From Allohahella sp002354735 (GTDB lineage Bacteria > Pseudomonadota > Gammaproteobacteria > Pseudomonadales > Oleiphilaceae), in the NCBI RefSeq assembly GCF_047946665.1, contig NZ_CP172312.1, positions 2,976,001-3,040,000 on the forward strand: a stretch of 64,000 nt of DNA. Reading direction: 5' to 3'. Under the pieces are notes generated by a model that saw only the letters and a list, made by a program, of their open reading frames with translations, was not told where the DNA came from and ran no database searches. Positions 32,532 to 42,044 of the stretch are shown here, in pieces. The translations under genes and the position numbers were made by a program. The first letter of the stretch is position 1. The number at the start of each line of letters is the position of its first letter.

Positions 32532-33596
32532 TCAGGCCCCCGCAAGTTCGCGACTGAGCTGATACACCGCCATCGCGTAACGATCACTATGGTTGTAGCG
32601 CGTGATCACATAAAAATTATGGGTGACGAGCCAGTGCTCGATGGCGTCGGTATTCTCATAGCGCACCAGCCGAACAGGGGCGTTTTTGGCGATACCTTCA
32701 GGAGCCTTGACGCCAGCCTTCGCAACATCCGCCAACTTCTGTTCCGGCTTGCGTTTTTCAGGCAGTAGCCACGCTGGAACCGGCTCCTTTACGTCAACCT
32801 TGAACGCTACCGGCTCACCGTCCTTCCAACCATGTCGCTTGAAATAGTTGGCGACGCTGCCTATCGCATCCTGCACATTATTGAGGATATCTGCGGTGTC
32901 ATCGCCATCGAAGTCGACTGCATAAGCCCGGTAACTGCTTGGGATAAACTGGCCGTAACCCATCGCACCGGCATATGAGCCTTTCAGTGACATGGGATCG
33001 AACTTCTGCTCACGACTCAACAAGAGCAACTCTTCGAGTTCCTTGGTAAAGAACGTGCTACGGGCCGGGTAGTCGAACGACAATGTGCTCAGGGCATCGA
33101 CCACGCGATAGCGCCCCATGATCTGGCCGTAACTGGTTTCGACGCCGATGATGGCGGCGATAATTTCCTTCGGCACGCCATATTTCTTTTCTGCGCGCTC
33201 GAGCGTTGCCTTGTGCTCTTCCATGAATTTCTTGCCGCCGCTGATGCGCTTCTCGGTAAGGAATATCTTTCGATATTCGCCCCAGGTGAGCATCTTTTCA
33301 GCAGGTCGGCTAATGGCATCCAGTATGCTCTGCTGCTTCGCGGCGTCATCGAACAGCCCCTGCAGATACGCCCGATCAAAGCCATGCTTCTCCACCATAC
33401 GGTCGATGAAGCCACTTACGGCTTCGTGCTTGCCGTAGTTGATCATCTCTGGCGCGGCAGCCTGACGTGTAGTTTCTTCGGCAAAGCTCTGTAATGGCAG
33501 CGTACTCAGCGCCAGACCGGCCACCAGGCCAGTGATGCGCAGGAACGGCTTGCGTGTCAGTCGGGTATTGTTCTTGTCTGATAGACAGGCGGTCAT
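32532..33596 (-). CDS. mltB: Membrane-bound lytic transglycosylase B
   Basis: 354 residues. Cleaves glycan strands with formation of 1,6-anhydro ends. Signal segment LRITGLVAGLALSTLPLQSFAEE. The catalytic glutamate is in AAIIGVETSYGQIMGRYRVVDALSTLSFDYPARS, with GAMGYGQFIPSSYRAYAVDFDGDD typical of MltB. A lipobox is not obvious, so it may be a soluble periplasmic form rather than a lipoprotein. It sits between rodA and rlpA, the elongation-complex cluster. Confidence 0.94.
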   Translation of the reverse strand: MTACLSDKNNTRLTRKPFLRITGLVAGLALSTLPLQSFAEETTRQAAAPEMINYGKHEAVSGFIDRMVEKHGFDRAYLQGLFDDAAKQQSILDAISRPAEKMLTWGEYRKIFLTEKRISGGKKFMEEHKATLERAEKKYGVPKEIIAAIIGVETSYGQIMGRYRVVDALSTLSFDYPARSTFFTKELEELLLLSREQKFDPMSLKGSYAGAMGYGQFIPSSYRAYAVDFDGDDTADILNNVQDAIGSVANYFKRHGWKDGEPVAFKVDVKEPVPAWLLPEKRKPEQKLADVAKAGVKAPEGIAKNAPVRLVRYENTDAIEHWLVTHNFYVITRYNHSDRYAMAVYQLSRELAGA

Positions 33597-33635
33597 AGTA
33601 TGGTTCCAGTCAGTGCGGGAATCGAAGCATTCGAA

Positions 33636-34790
33636 TCAACGCTTGAGTATTTTCTTGTGAGAGTGAACGGACATCAGGACGCCGAACGAGGCCATGAGCG
33701 TAAGCACCGAGGTACCCCCGTAACTCACTAAAGGTAAAGGTACCCCGACAATTGGGAGTATGCCACTCACCATGCCCATATTAACAAAAACGTATACAAA
33801 GAAGATCGAGGTGAACGCACCAGCTACTAGCCTGGCGTAAGTCGACTGTCCGTTGATGGCAATATAGAAGCCGCGCAGCACGATCGCAACGTAAAGCGCC
33901 AGAATACTCAACACGCCGATGAATCCAAACTCCTCACCGAGCACAGCGATGATGAAATCGGTGTGGCCTTCAGGCAGAAAGTCGAGTTGGGACTGCGTGC
34001 CCGAGAGCCAGCCTTTGCCACCCATGCCACCGGACCCGATGGCAGTTTTCGATTGTATGATATTCCAGCCGGCACCTAGAGGATCACTTTCAGGATCGAG
34101 CAGCGTGAGCACGCGCTGCTTCTGGTAGGGTCGCATCACAAAGAACCACATGAGTGGTGCGGCAATGCCAGCGACCACTGCAGAGCCCATGATCCAGCGC
34201 CAGCTCAGGCCGGCGAACAGCAGCACGAAAATACCGGAAGAGGCAATCAGTATCGAAGTACCGAGATCCGGCTGCCTGAGTATCATGACGGTAGGCACGA
34301 AGATGATGATGAGCGCGACCATCAGGCGCCGAGGTGACGGCGGCAAGACACGGTCCGACAAGTACCAGGCCACCATCATGGGCACCGCCAGTTTCATGAA
34401 CTCAGAAGGCTGAACCCTGAAACCGACGAATGGAATCTGCACCCAGCGCTGCGCACCTTTCGCATCGGTGCCGACGAGCATAACGGCCACCAGGCCGAGC
34501 AATCCCGCCCCATAGATCCAGGGAGACCAGCGCCTCAGATGATCAGGATCGATCTGCGCCACCAGCAACATCAGGATCAGTCCCAGACCGAAGTGGGCGC
34601 CCTGTCGCTTCACATCACTGATGTCCTGCCCGCTACCACTGAAAAGCACGAACAATCCGCTACCGATAAGCAGGAGCAACATCAACAGCAGGATGGTATC
34701 GATATGCAGCCAGCGCATCAGCAGGGAGGGACCGCTGAATCGCTCGTCGCTTTGCGGCAGCTGGCGGAGAAAGTCGGTACTGCGGCTCAT
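33636..34790 (-). CDS. rodA: Rod-shape peptidoglycan polymerase RodA (SEDS family)
   Basis: 384 residues with about ten transmembrane segments. SEDS glycosyltransferase that works with PBP2 in lateral wall growth. Typical stretches: QPDLGTSILIASSGIFVLLFAGLSW, WNIIQSKTAIGSGGMGGKGWLSGTQSQLDFLPEGHTDFIIAVLGEEFGF and the C-terminal GVPLPLVSYGGTSVLTLMASFGVLMS. The start at 34790 (MSRSTDFL) overlaps the mrdA stop by four bases (ATGA). A longer upstream frame is the mrdA shadow. Confidence 0.96.
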   Translation of the reverse strand: MSRSTDFLRQLPQSDERFSGPSLLMRWLHIDTILLLMLLLLIGSGLFVLFSGSGQDISDVKRQGAHFGLGLILMLLVAQIDPDHLRRWSPWIYGAGLLGLVAVMLVGTDAKGAQRWVQIPFVGFRVQPSEFMKLAVPMMVAWYLSDRVLPPSPRRLMVALIIIFVPTVMILRQPDLGTSILIASSGIFVLLFAGLSWRWIMGSAVVAGIAAPLMWFFVMRPYQKQRVLTLLDPESDPLGAGWNIIQSKTAIGSGGMGGKGWLSGTQSQLDFLPEGHTDFIIAVLGEEFGFIGVLSILALYVAIVLRGFYIAINGQSTYARLVAGAFTSIFFVYVFVNMGMVSGILPIVGVPLPLVSYGGTSVLTLMASFGVLMSVHSHKKILKR

Positions 34791-36757
34791 CGAACTGTCC
34801 CGGTCGTATCTGGCGCAGTCCCAGCAACGCCCGGCACGGTGATACCGTCGTTCTGTCGTGGACGCGGGGGCGGCTCGACACCATCGGGTAACAGCCAGTT
34901 TATGCGTTCTTCGGTCACCTCGTACTCTCCTTTGAGGTGGGCATCCATCACTACACGAGCTACCGGCGCAGCAGCAGTACTGCCACCGCCACCATTTTCG
35001 ACGATAACAGCCACTGCGATTGTCGGGTCGTCGGCTGGCGCGAACCCGATGAACAGGCCGTGGTCGCGGTGCCACTCTGCTATGGCACTAGCATCGTACT
35101 TCTCGCCCTGCTTGATTCCGATGACCTGAGCGGTACCCGTCTTGCCAGCAATCTTGTAGTCCGCACCAGCGCCGCTGCGATTGGCTGTTCCCTTGCGAGT
35201 ATGCATGACGTCTTCCATGGCATTGATAATGTATTCCCAGTACCAGTCTTCCCGCAGCACTATGTCATTACCCGCTGACTCAGGAACCATCATGCTCTCT
35301 CCATTCATGGTATCGACGAGGCGGGGTGTGACCCATCGGCCTCTGTTGGCCAATACCGCCGTTGCTGTCGCCAGCTGCAGGGGTGTCATCAGCATAAAAC
35401 CCTGACCTATACTCATGTTGAGCGAGTCGCCTGGAAACCAGGACTGTCCGCGCGCCGATCGCTTCCAATCCCGTGAAGGCAGATTACCCTTGCGTGCTTC
35501 GGGAGCGTCGTAGGTTGTGCGCTGACCAAGACCAAACTGATGCAGATATTCATACATGATATCCACACCAGTCTTGAATCCGGTGTCGTAGAAGAACACG
35601 TCGCAGGATTCGACAATGCCTACACGCAGATCCACCCAGCCATGCCCCTGACGCTTCCAGTCGCGATACTGCCGCTTGTCGTTTTTCAAAGTGTAGAAGC
35701 CTGGATCCCAGACCTTGGTCTTCAGGCTGATCTTATCGGTATCGAGTGCCGCCAGCGCAACCATCGGCTTGATTGTCGACCCCGGTGGATACTGACCTTT
35801 GTAGGCTCGATTGAATAGCGGCAAACTTCGAGATTCGTTCAGTGCACGGTAACTGGCGGTATCGATACCAGTAACGAAGAGGTTGGGATCGAAACTCGGC
35901 GTGCTCACCAACGCCAGGATTCCTCCGGTTCGATTGTCGATGGCAACCACGGCACCACGACGCCCTGCCAGTGCATCCTCCGCAGTTTTCTGTAACCGCG
36001 CATCAAGGAAGAGCTTCAGATCTTTACCCGGCGCTGGCGGCGTGCTGGCCAGTTGCCGTAGTACCCTGCCCCGCGCGTTAGTCTCAATCGTTTCATGGCC
36101 GGTGACGCCATGCAATTCATCTTCATAGCGCTTTTCAATACCAAGCTTGCCGTAATACTGGGTGCCACTGTAGTTGGCCGCGTCCACCTCCTGCAGCTCA
36201 GGCTCGCTGATTCGGCCGACATAGCCAAGCACATGGGCGAACAGGTGCCGGTACGGATAATAACGAATAAGTTCTGCCCCTACCTCGACACCCTTCAGGC
36301 GGTAGCGGTTCACCGCGAGTATCGCAATTTCGTCTTCGGTAAGGCGGGAGCGCAGTGTGACTGGCTCGTAGGGCCGGCGTCGCTGGCGAATCCGTTGGCG
36401 AAAATCAGCGACGTCGTCCTCACTGATTTCGATGAGCGATGACAGCGTCGCGAGCGTTTCATCCAGGTCGCCAAGCAGTTCCGCAGTAAGCCGCAATGAA
36501 AATGTCGGCTGATTGTCTGCCAGCAACAGGCCCTGGCTGTCGTAGATCAGCCCTCTGGTTGGCACCACCGAACGCAGCTGCATCCGGTTCTGATCAGACA
36601 GCGTGTCGAAGACTTCGTGCTGATTGACCTGCAGGTAGTAATAACGTGCACCGAGGAGGCACGACAGGATCATGATAACCAGAATGGCCAGCACTGCGCG
36701 TACCAGAAAGGTTTCCTGCTCCTGGCGGTGGTCTTTGAAATCGGAATGGGTACTCAT
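34787..36757 (-). CDS. mrdA: Penicillin-binding protein 2
   Basis: 656 residues. Class B transpeptidase of the elongasome. One N-terminal transmembrane segment (about 22-42), a pedestal domain (DNQPTFSLRL...), and the transpeptidase domain with SxxK in YPPGSTIKPMVAL, SxN-equivalent SCDVFFYDTGF and KTG in IAGKTGTAQV. The C-terminus is proline-rich. It is followed by rodA with coupled translation and preceded by rlmH, the standard order. Confidence 0.96.
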   Translation of the reverse strand: MSTHSDFKDHRQEQETFLVRAVLAILVIMILSCLLGARYYYLQVNQHEVFDTLSDQNRMQLRSVVPTRGLIYDSQGLLLADNQPTFSLRLTAELLGDLDETLATLSSLIEISEDDVADFRQRIRQRRRPYEPVTLRSRLTEDEIAILAVNRYRLKGVEVGAELIRYYPYRHLFAHVLGYVGRISEPELQEVDAANYSGTQYYGKLGIEKRYEDELHGVTGHETIETNARGRVLRQLASTPPAPGKDLKLFLDARLQKTAEDALAGRRGAVVAIDNRTGGILALVSTPSFDPNLFVTGIDTASYRALNESRSLPLFNRAYKGQYPPGSTIKPMVALAALDTDKISLKTKVWDPGFYTLKNDKRQYRDWKRQGHGWVDLRVGIVESCDVFFYDTGFKTGVDIMYEYLHQFGLGQRTTYDAPEARKGNLPSRDWKRSARGQSWFPGDSLNMSIGQGFMLMTPLQLATATAVLANRGRWVTPRLVDTMNGESMMVPESAGNDIVLREDWYWEYIINAMEDVMHTRKGTANRSGAGADYKIAGKTGTAQVIGIKQGEKYDASAIAEWHRDHGLFIGFAPADDPTIAVAVIVENGGGGSTAAAPVARVVMDAHLKGEYEVTEERINWLLPDGVEPPPRPRQNDGITVPGVAGTAPDTTGTVR

Positions 36758-36797
36758 GCTGACCTTGAGCTTTGGTCTTCAACAACGATGCCTGAGT

Positions 36798-37274
36798 TCA
36801 GGCGCGATGATATGGATGTCCTTGATTATAGCTCCATGCACGATAAATCTGTTCTGCGAGCATGATTCTGACCAGAGGATGGGGCAAAGTTAATCTGGAG
36901 AGCGAAAATTTCTCTGCTGCTCGGTCCAGAACTGCTTTCGAAAGGCCGTCAGGTCCGCCGATGGCTAAGGCCAGGGGCTTGCCGGTATGCTGCCAGTGAG
37001 ACAGCCGTTCGGCAAAAGCTTCGGTGGTGAATTGCGTGCCTTTGACGTCGAGCGCAACAAACGTGGCTTTGGGATCGAGCTTCGCGAGCAGCTTCTCGCC
37101 TTCCCAGTCGTTGAGCTTGGCCGGTGGCATACTATTGCTGCCCTGGCGCGGCGCCAGCGGCAGTTCGACGAGTTCAAGCCGGACGTCCCTGGTGAGACGC
37201 CTGCTATATTCATTGAAGCCTGTTTCGACCCAGCCCGGCATCTTGCTGCCGACAGCAAGGATCTGAATCAGCAT
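36798..37274 (-). CDS. rlmH: 23S rRNA pseudouridine-1915 N3-methyltransferase
   Basis: 158 residues. A SPOUT-class methyltransferase acting on assembled ribosomes. Marks: MLIQILAVGSKMPGWVETGFNEYSRR, the SAM knot LALAIGGPDGLS and the C-terminal LSRLTLPHPLVRIMLAEQIYRAWSYNQGHPYHRA. Normal family length. It lies nine bases after the rsfS stop. Confidence 0.96.
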   Translation of the reverse strand: MLIQILAVGSKMPGWVETGFNEYSRRLTRDVRLELVELPLAPRQGSNSMPPAKLNDWEGEKLLAKLDPKATFVALDVKGTQFTTEAFAERLSHWQHTGKPLALAIGGPDGLSKAVLDRAAEKFSLSRLTLPHPLVRIMLAEQIYRAWSYNQGHPYHRA

Positions 37275-37283
37275 TCGGCAATA

Positions 37284-37658
37284 TCAGACAAGGTGAGCTG
37301 AGCTGCCTGTAGCACTCTCGGCAGAACTGTCGACCGGGGCATCACGCCAGAAGCGTTCGAGATCGTAGAACTCACGCGCAGACGGCATCATGATATGCAC
37401 GACAACATCACCGAGATCGACCAGCACCCAGTCAGAGGCATCTTTGCCCTCTTCACCAAGTGGACGCTCACCGGCTTTCTTGATTTCGAGAATCAGGTTG
37501 TCTGCAAGGGATTTGATGTGCCGGCTCGACGTGCCGCTGGCGATGATCATGTAGTCAGTGACGCTGGTTCGGTCTTTGACATCGAGGACGCTTATATCTT
37601 TACCTTTCAGGTCTTCGAGTATTTTGACAACCAGGTCTTTCAGGGGTTCTGTATCCAT
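37284..37658 (-). CDS. rsfS: Ribosomal silencing factor RsfS
   Basis: 124 residues. Binds uL14 and blocks subunit joining in starvation. Marks: VKILEDLKGKDISVLDVKDRTSVTDYMIIASGTSSRHIKSLAD, and WVLVDLGDVVVHIMMPSAREFYDLERFW. Start is uncertain: the ATG at 37658 is used here, while a GTG five codons upstream is in frame and closer to GAGAGAGG. The C-terminal tail (SAESATGSSAHLV) is not conserved. Confidence 0.93.
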   Translation of the reverse strand: MDTEPLKDLVVKILEDLKGKDISVLDVKDRTSVTDYMIIASGTSSRHIKSLADNLILEIKKAGERPLGEEGKDASDWVLVDLGDVVVHIMMPSAREFYDLERFWRDAPVDSSAESATGSSAHLV

Positions 37659-37815
37659 GCGTGTGGTGTGCACCTCTCTCGTGCTTTCCGGTTATGGCCT
37701 CCTCATGATACGACTGATAGCCCTCAGCCACCAGTCCGAAAAGCCGAAAATGCCGACGAAATCGGCTTGTTTCGACAAATACTGCTTATTTATCAACAAG
37801 TTGATGGATTACAAA

Positions 37816-38520
37816 TTAGATCATTTTGTGATCAGACGCACAGGAATAGAGTTCGTTTTCAGCAATGTATTCAAGAACTGAAGGTGCTGTCAGAAAGTTC
37901 GCGCAACGTCCTTCGCTGACCAACGCACGAATCCGTGAGCTGGATATATCGAGCAGACTAAGCTGTGTGACATGAATCTGACCGGCTGGACAGTCCAGAA
38001 GCCCACTGACAGTGGAGCTGAAGGCCCCAGACAATTGGGGATCGCGCTGGAGATCTTCCAATGCCTGCTTTCCAGACTCATCGTGGCTGCCAGGCCGCCC
38101 CACTACCAGGAGATGCGCATGATCGAGCAGCTGTTGCCACTGATGCCAGCTGCGTATATTGAGCAATGAATCCATGCCCATCACGAAAATAAGTGCTTGC
38201 TCTGGGCTCAGCTGCTGCCTGTAGCGATGCAGTGTATCGACGGTGTAAACCGGCCGCAGATCGTCAGCGTCGCGCAGGTCGACTTCGCTTCGATCCACCA
38301 CCAGACCGGACCGTTGGCCGGCGCCTGCTTCCGTCAATGCCCGCTGTAGCATATCGACACGCTGTCGCGCAGTGGCACGGTTCCGTTTGTCGGCCTGTGC
38401 CGGGCTTGGCAGCAGCCGCACTTCAGCTTGCAGTAGCTCCCCGACTTCCACAGCCATGCGTAGATGGCCGTAGTGGACTGGATCGAAGGATCCGCCGAAG
38501 AGTACGCAGGGCTCGTTCAC
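37816..38520 (-). CDS. nadD: Nicotinate-nucleotide adenylyltransferase
   Basis: 234 residues. Makes deamido-NAD from nicotinate mononucleotide and ATP. The nucleotidyltransferase HxGH motif is in LFGGSFDPVHYGHLRMAVEV; the ISSTxxR-like motif is in LDISSSRIRALVSEGR. Its start overlaps the proA stop by four bases. Separated from rsfS by about 140 bp without an obvious gene. Confidence 0.95.
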   Translation of the reverse strand: MNEPCVLFGGSFDPVHYGHLRMAVEVGELLQAEVRLLPSPAQADKRNRATARQRVDMLQRALTEAGAGQRSGLVVDRSEVDLRDADDLRPVYTVDTLHRYRQQLSPEQALIFVMGMDSLLNIRSWHQWQQLLDHAHLLVVGRPGSHDESGKQALEDLQRDPQLSGAFSSTVSGLLDCPAGQIHVTQLSLLDISSSRIRALVSEGRCANFLTAPSVLEYIAENELYSCASDHKMI

Positions 38521-39803
38521 CCGCGGATATGACCATCGCCAAAGACAATGTACTTCTGTGAGGTAAGACCTTGCAGCCCTACCGGCCCACGAGCGTGGAG
38601 CTTATCGGTGGAGATGCCGATTTCGGCGCCCAGGCCATACTCGAAGCCATCGGCAAAACGGGTCGAAGCGTTGACCATGACCGAGCTGCTGTCGATTTCG
38701 GTAAGAAAGCGCCGGGCCTTCGTATAGTTTTCGGTCACGATGCTTTCCGTGTGATGGGAGCTGTAGGTGTTGATATGCTCGATGGCTTCGTCGAGACCGC
38801 TCACGACCTTCACCGCGATAACAGGCGCCAGATACTCCTCGAACCAGTCGGCTTCGACAGCGGCTTTCGCCTCTGAAATAAAACGACGTGTCTGCTCGCA
38901 GCCCCTGATCTCGACGCCGGCACTCAGAAGGCGTTCAGCGATCTGTGGCAGAAAGCGTTCGGCAATGGCCGCATCGACCAGCAACGATTCGGCGGTGTTG
39001 CAGGTACCGTAGCGGTGGGTTTTTGAGTTGAAGGTGATGGCAAGGGCCTTGGTCATATCGGCATCGGCATCGACATACACATGGCAGTTGCCATCGAGAT
39101 GCTTGATGACCGGTACTTTCGAGTCGCGACTAATGCGCTCGATCAGTCCCTTGCCGCCTCTTGGCACAATAACATCGACATAGTCCGGCATGGTGATGAG
39201 CTCGCCTACGGCGGCCCTATCCGCAGTGTTCACAATTTGTACCGCGGCGGCATCAAATCCAGAAGCTGCCAGCGCAGCGCCGATGCACTCTGCAATAGCG
39301 AGGTTGGAATGCAGTGCTTCAGAGCCCCCGCGAAGAATGGTCGCGTTGCCTGATTTCAGACACAGGCTCGCTGCTTCTACTGTCACATTCGGGCGAGATT
39401 CGTAAATGATACCGATGACACCAAGTGGCACGCGCATCTTTCCGACCTGAATGCCGCTTGGCCTGTAGCTCATGTCGGTGATTTCACCGATTGGATCCGG
39501 CAATGCGGCCACTTCGAGCAGACCGGTAATCATGGCATCGATTCGCGCGGGCGTCAGCTCAAGGCGATCGAGCAGGGCCGCATCGAGGCCACTCTCGCGA
39601 CCTGCGGCCATGTCGAGACGATTAGCCTCAGCGAGCGAATCACGGCTGTTCCCCAACTGCTCCGCTATGGCCAGCAGTGCATCGTTGCGCATTTTGGTAC
39701 TGGCACGGGCCAGTTGACGGGAGGCACCTCTCGCAGCCTTGCCGACACCCTGCATATAAGTCTGCACATTGTTCTGCGTAGCTTCTGAACTGACTGTATT
39801 CAC
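38517..39803 (-). CDS. proA: Glutamate-5-semialdehyde dehydrogenase (gamma-glutamyl phosphate reductase)
   Basis: 428 residues. Second step of proline synthesis. Marks: VIYESRPNVTVEAASLCLKSGNATILRGGSEA, DVIVPRGGKGLI, catalytic cysteine in HRYGTCNTAESLLVD, and TRFADGFEYGLGAEIGISTDKLHARGPVGL. Start ATG at 39803. The order proA-nadD-rsfS-rlmH-mrdA-rodA matches many Pseudomonas-like genomes. About 180 bp of intergenic DNA separate it from the divergent GGDEF gene. Confidence 0.96.
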   Translation of the reverse strand: MNTVSSEATQNNVQTYMQGVGKAARGASRQLARASTKMRNDALLAIAEQLGNSRDSLAEANRLDMAAGRESGLDAALLDRLELTPARIDAMITGLLEVAALPDPIGEITDMSYRPSGIQVGKMRVPLGVIGIIYESRPNVTVEAASLCLKSGNATILRGGSEALHSNLAIAECIGAALAASGFDAAAVQIVNTADRAAVGELITMPDYVDVIVPRGGKGLIERISRDSKVPVIKHLDGNCHVYVDADADMTKALAITFNSKTHRYGTCNTAESLLVDAAIAERFLPQIAERLLSAGVEIRGCEQTRRFISEAKAAVEADWFEEYLAPVIAVKVVSGLDEAIEHINTYSSHHTESIVTENYTKARRFLTEIDSSSVMVNASTRFADGFEYGLGAEIGISTDKLHARGPVGLQGLTSQKYIVFGDGHIRG

Positions 39804-39980
39804 TGTCTCTTCCTGCGCAAAAAATCTAGATTCACGAGAGTATACCGCCCGCCACGATCACGGGCCAGCGCACTGCGGCGCCATAAATGGCGACTTAAGC
39901 ACACTCACGCTGACTTGCTGCCAGCCATGGACTAAGCTGTAGGCAAACAACAGCTAACGGCAAGTCCGACCTGAGTCCAT

Positions 39981-41060
39981 ATGGAACTGACTGAATTCAA
40001 TGAACAGCTGCGCGCGAAGGCGTACGGCTATGGCGCACTTGCCTCCATCATTCTCGCCACTGCCGCCCTATTTGCCGGGCACTGGCTACTCGCGATTGTC
40101 TGCGTCGGCATGACGGCGCTGCTTTTGGCCAACCATTTCGTATATCGCCGACAAGCGGCTATCGTCAAGCGTCTCGAGGAGTCGCAGGCAAATCCGCGCA
40201 GCGCCCGCGCCATATACAATGTCCGCGGCTTCCTTGGTGCGCAGCAGGGCGTTCACTGGCTCTCGCATACGGTGCTGCTGGCACTGATGCTGGCGACAAC
40301 AGTCGGCGCCCTGTACATGCCGGACGGCATCACCCACTGGAGTTATTTCATCCCCCTGCTGGCCTTCCTGAATTATCAGATGCACGTTGCCACGGTCGTG
40401 ACTGCGATATACTCCGTCATCTTTTCCATCATTCTGATTTTCGCGGTCGATGGCTTCGAGCGCATCCAGGTCTTCTTCATCTATCTCGTCAGCCTGTCGA
40501 TCACGCTGGCCTTCGTATATCTGCGCGAGATCAAGGAACAGCAGCTCAAGCCACTGAGGCGGACCGACCACCTGACACTGGCGTCGACACGCGACTATCT
40601 GACGCAGGACCTGGAGAAGGAAATACAGCGCAGCGAACGTGAGGGTACCGATCTGAGCGTGTTTGCGCTTCGTGTCGACGATATCAGCCTGGAGGATCTG
40701 GATGAGCCGCGGCGGAACGCCTTGCTCCAGCAACTCGGACAGCTCCTGCATGAGAACCTGCGGCTATTCGAAGGTTATTATCGCTATGAACCGGAGGAGT
40801 TCATTGTCGTGCTGCCACTGATTGGTTCAAGAACTGCGGAGAAGCGGGCTACAGGCCTGCGCCAGCAAATACGAGCGGTATTCGACAAGCAGCGCAACGC
40901 AGTGACTGTGGGCATTGGCATCTCCACCTTGAACGTCGACGACACGGCAGAGTCGCTGATCGAGCAGGCCAGACGAGCTTTGAAACACGCGCGGCACAAG
41001 GGGCCCAACCAGTCGGTTTCCTTTAGCCAGATTTCCCAGGAGGGTAGCCTTGCTCACTGA
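39981..41060 (+). CDS. Membrane protein with degenerate GGDEF domain (first of a tandem pair)
   Basis: 359 residues. The N-terminal half has about five to six transmembrane segments (residues about 20-190) and the C-terminal half is a GGDEF fold (LTLASTRDYLTQDLEKEIQRSEREG... to RRALKHARHKGPNQSVSF). The signature position reads YRYEPEEFIVVLP instead of GG(D/E)EF, so both glycines that hold GTP are gone. It is unlikely to make cyclic-di-GMP and may bind a nucleotide or a partner. The gene overlaps the next, related gene by 11 bases. Confidence 0.82.
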   Translation: MELTEFNEQLRAKAYGYGALASIILATAALFAGHWLLAIVCVGMTALLLANHFVYRRQAAIVKRLEESQANPRSARAIYNVRGFLGAQQGVHWLSHTVLLALMLATTVGALYMPDGITHWSYFIPLLAFLNYQMHVATVVTAIYSVIFSIILIFAVDGFERIQVFFIYLVSLSITLAFVYLREIKEQQLKPLRRTDHLTLASTRDYLTQDLEKEIQRSEREGTDLSVFALRVDDISLEDLDEPRRNALLQQLGQLLHENLRLFEGYYRYEPEEFIVVLPLIGSRTAEKRATGLRQQIRAVFDKQRNAVTVGIGISTLNVDDTAESLIEQARRALKHARHKGPNQSVSFSQISQEGSLAH

Positions 41061-42033
41061 ATCGCAGCTCCGCAACCGGGCAAGAATCTACCTCTACCTC
41101 ATCGGCGCAGGCCTGTTTTTCATACTTGCCCTGCAAAATGCGCGCTATGGGCTCTATGGTCTCTTCTACGCGGGGCTCCTCCTGCTGCCACTGCTGATCT
41201 CAGGCGCTGTCTATGCCTGGCAGAAGCGGAGCGAACTCGATGCTTACAAGGGGCACGTTGTCATCCTTACTGCAGCGCAGTGCATCATCCTGTGGCAGTT
41301 CCTGAGCGGACAAGCGGAGGTCATCCACTGGTCCTACGCTCTCGCGCTGTTGAGCTTCCTGCTCTTGTCGCAGTCACTGGCCCTACTCTACAACGTCGTG
41401 TCGCTGCTGATACTAGGCCTCTCTTCCCTGATCATCCAAAGCTTTTTCGAGTCGGTGAACTTTTTCGTCAGCTATGCGCTACTGATCGGCATGGCTGGCC
41501 TGTATGCCTGGCTTTACCACCACAAGAGCCGTTTCCTGAGAGAAATCACTATCAAGGATCCGCTTACTGGCGCTTACAACCTCAGGCACCTCGAATTTAC
41601 CCTGCGGCAGGAGATCGCGCGCTCTGCCGCCGTGGGCCATCCGCTTTCGCTGGTCGTAATCAATATCGATTACTTCGCCCAGATCAGTGAGATGCATGGG
41701 CTCAACAGCATCAACGAGCTGCTGGCCGAGACCGGACAGTTGCTGCTGAAGGAGACCAGGGCGGGAGACAGCTTGTATCATGGGCGAGGTAGCATCTTCT
41801 ATCTGTTGCTGCCGTTTACGCCTGAAGAGGGCCTGCTGGTTATCGCCGAAAGACTGCGCCGTGCCATCGAGGACTACAAGTGGAAGCTCGGGGACCCGAT
41901 CACTGCCAGCGTGGGTTGTCTGACCCGCGAGCCTGATGAGAGTGATGAACTGGCTCTGCTGAAGCGTCTCGAAAATGCCTTGCAGCAGGCTCAGACGGCG
42001 GGCGGCAACAGGGTGGTCTTTTCCAAACCCTGA
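41050..42033 (+). CDS. Membrane protein with degenerate GGDEF domain (second of a tandem pair)
   Basis: 327 residues with a layout like the upstream gene: about six transmembrane segments (residues 12-155) then a GGDEF fold (IKDPLTGAYNLRHLEFTLRQEIARSAAVGHPLSLVVINIDYFAQI). The signature position reads YHGRGSIFYLLLP, with GG(D/E)EF lost. The start is a TTG at 41050, supported by a strong AGGAGG six bases upstream, overlapping the end of the previous gene. The two probably work together, for example as a heterodimeric sensor. Confidence 0.82.
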   Translation: MLTESQLRNRARIYLYLIGAGLFFILALQNARYGLYGLFYAGLLLLPLLISGAVYAWQKRSELDAYKGHVVILTAAQCIILWQFLSGQAEVIHWSYALALLSFLLLSQSLALLYNVVSLLILGLSSLIIQSFFESVNFFVSYALLIGMAGLYAWLYHHKSRFLREITIKDPLTGAYNLRHLEFTLRQEIARSAAVGHPLSLVVINIDYFAQISEMHGLNSINELLAETGQLLLKETRAGDSLYHGRGSIFYLLLPFTPEEGLLVIAERLRRAIEDYKWKLGDPITASVGCLTREPDESDELALLKRLENALQQAQTAGGNRVVFSKP

Positions 42034-42044
42034 ACTGAGATAAC

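Noticed and set aside
34791..35075. N-terminal extension of RodA
   Set aside because: The frame continues upstream only as a shadow inside mrdA; the conserved RodA start is MSRSTDF with an ATGA overlap.
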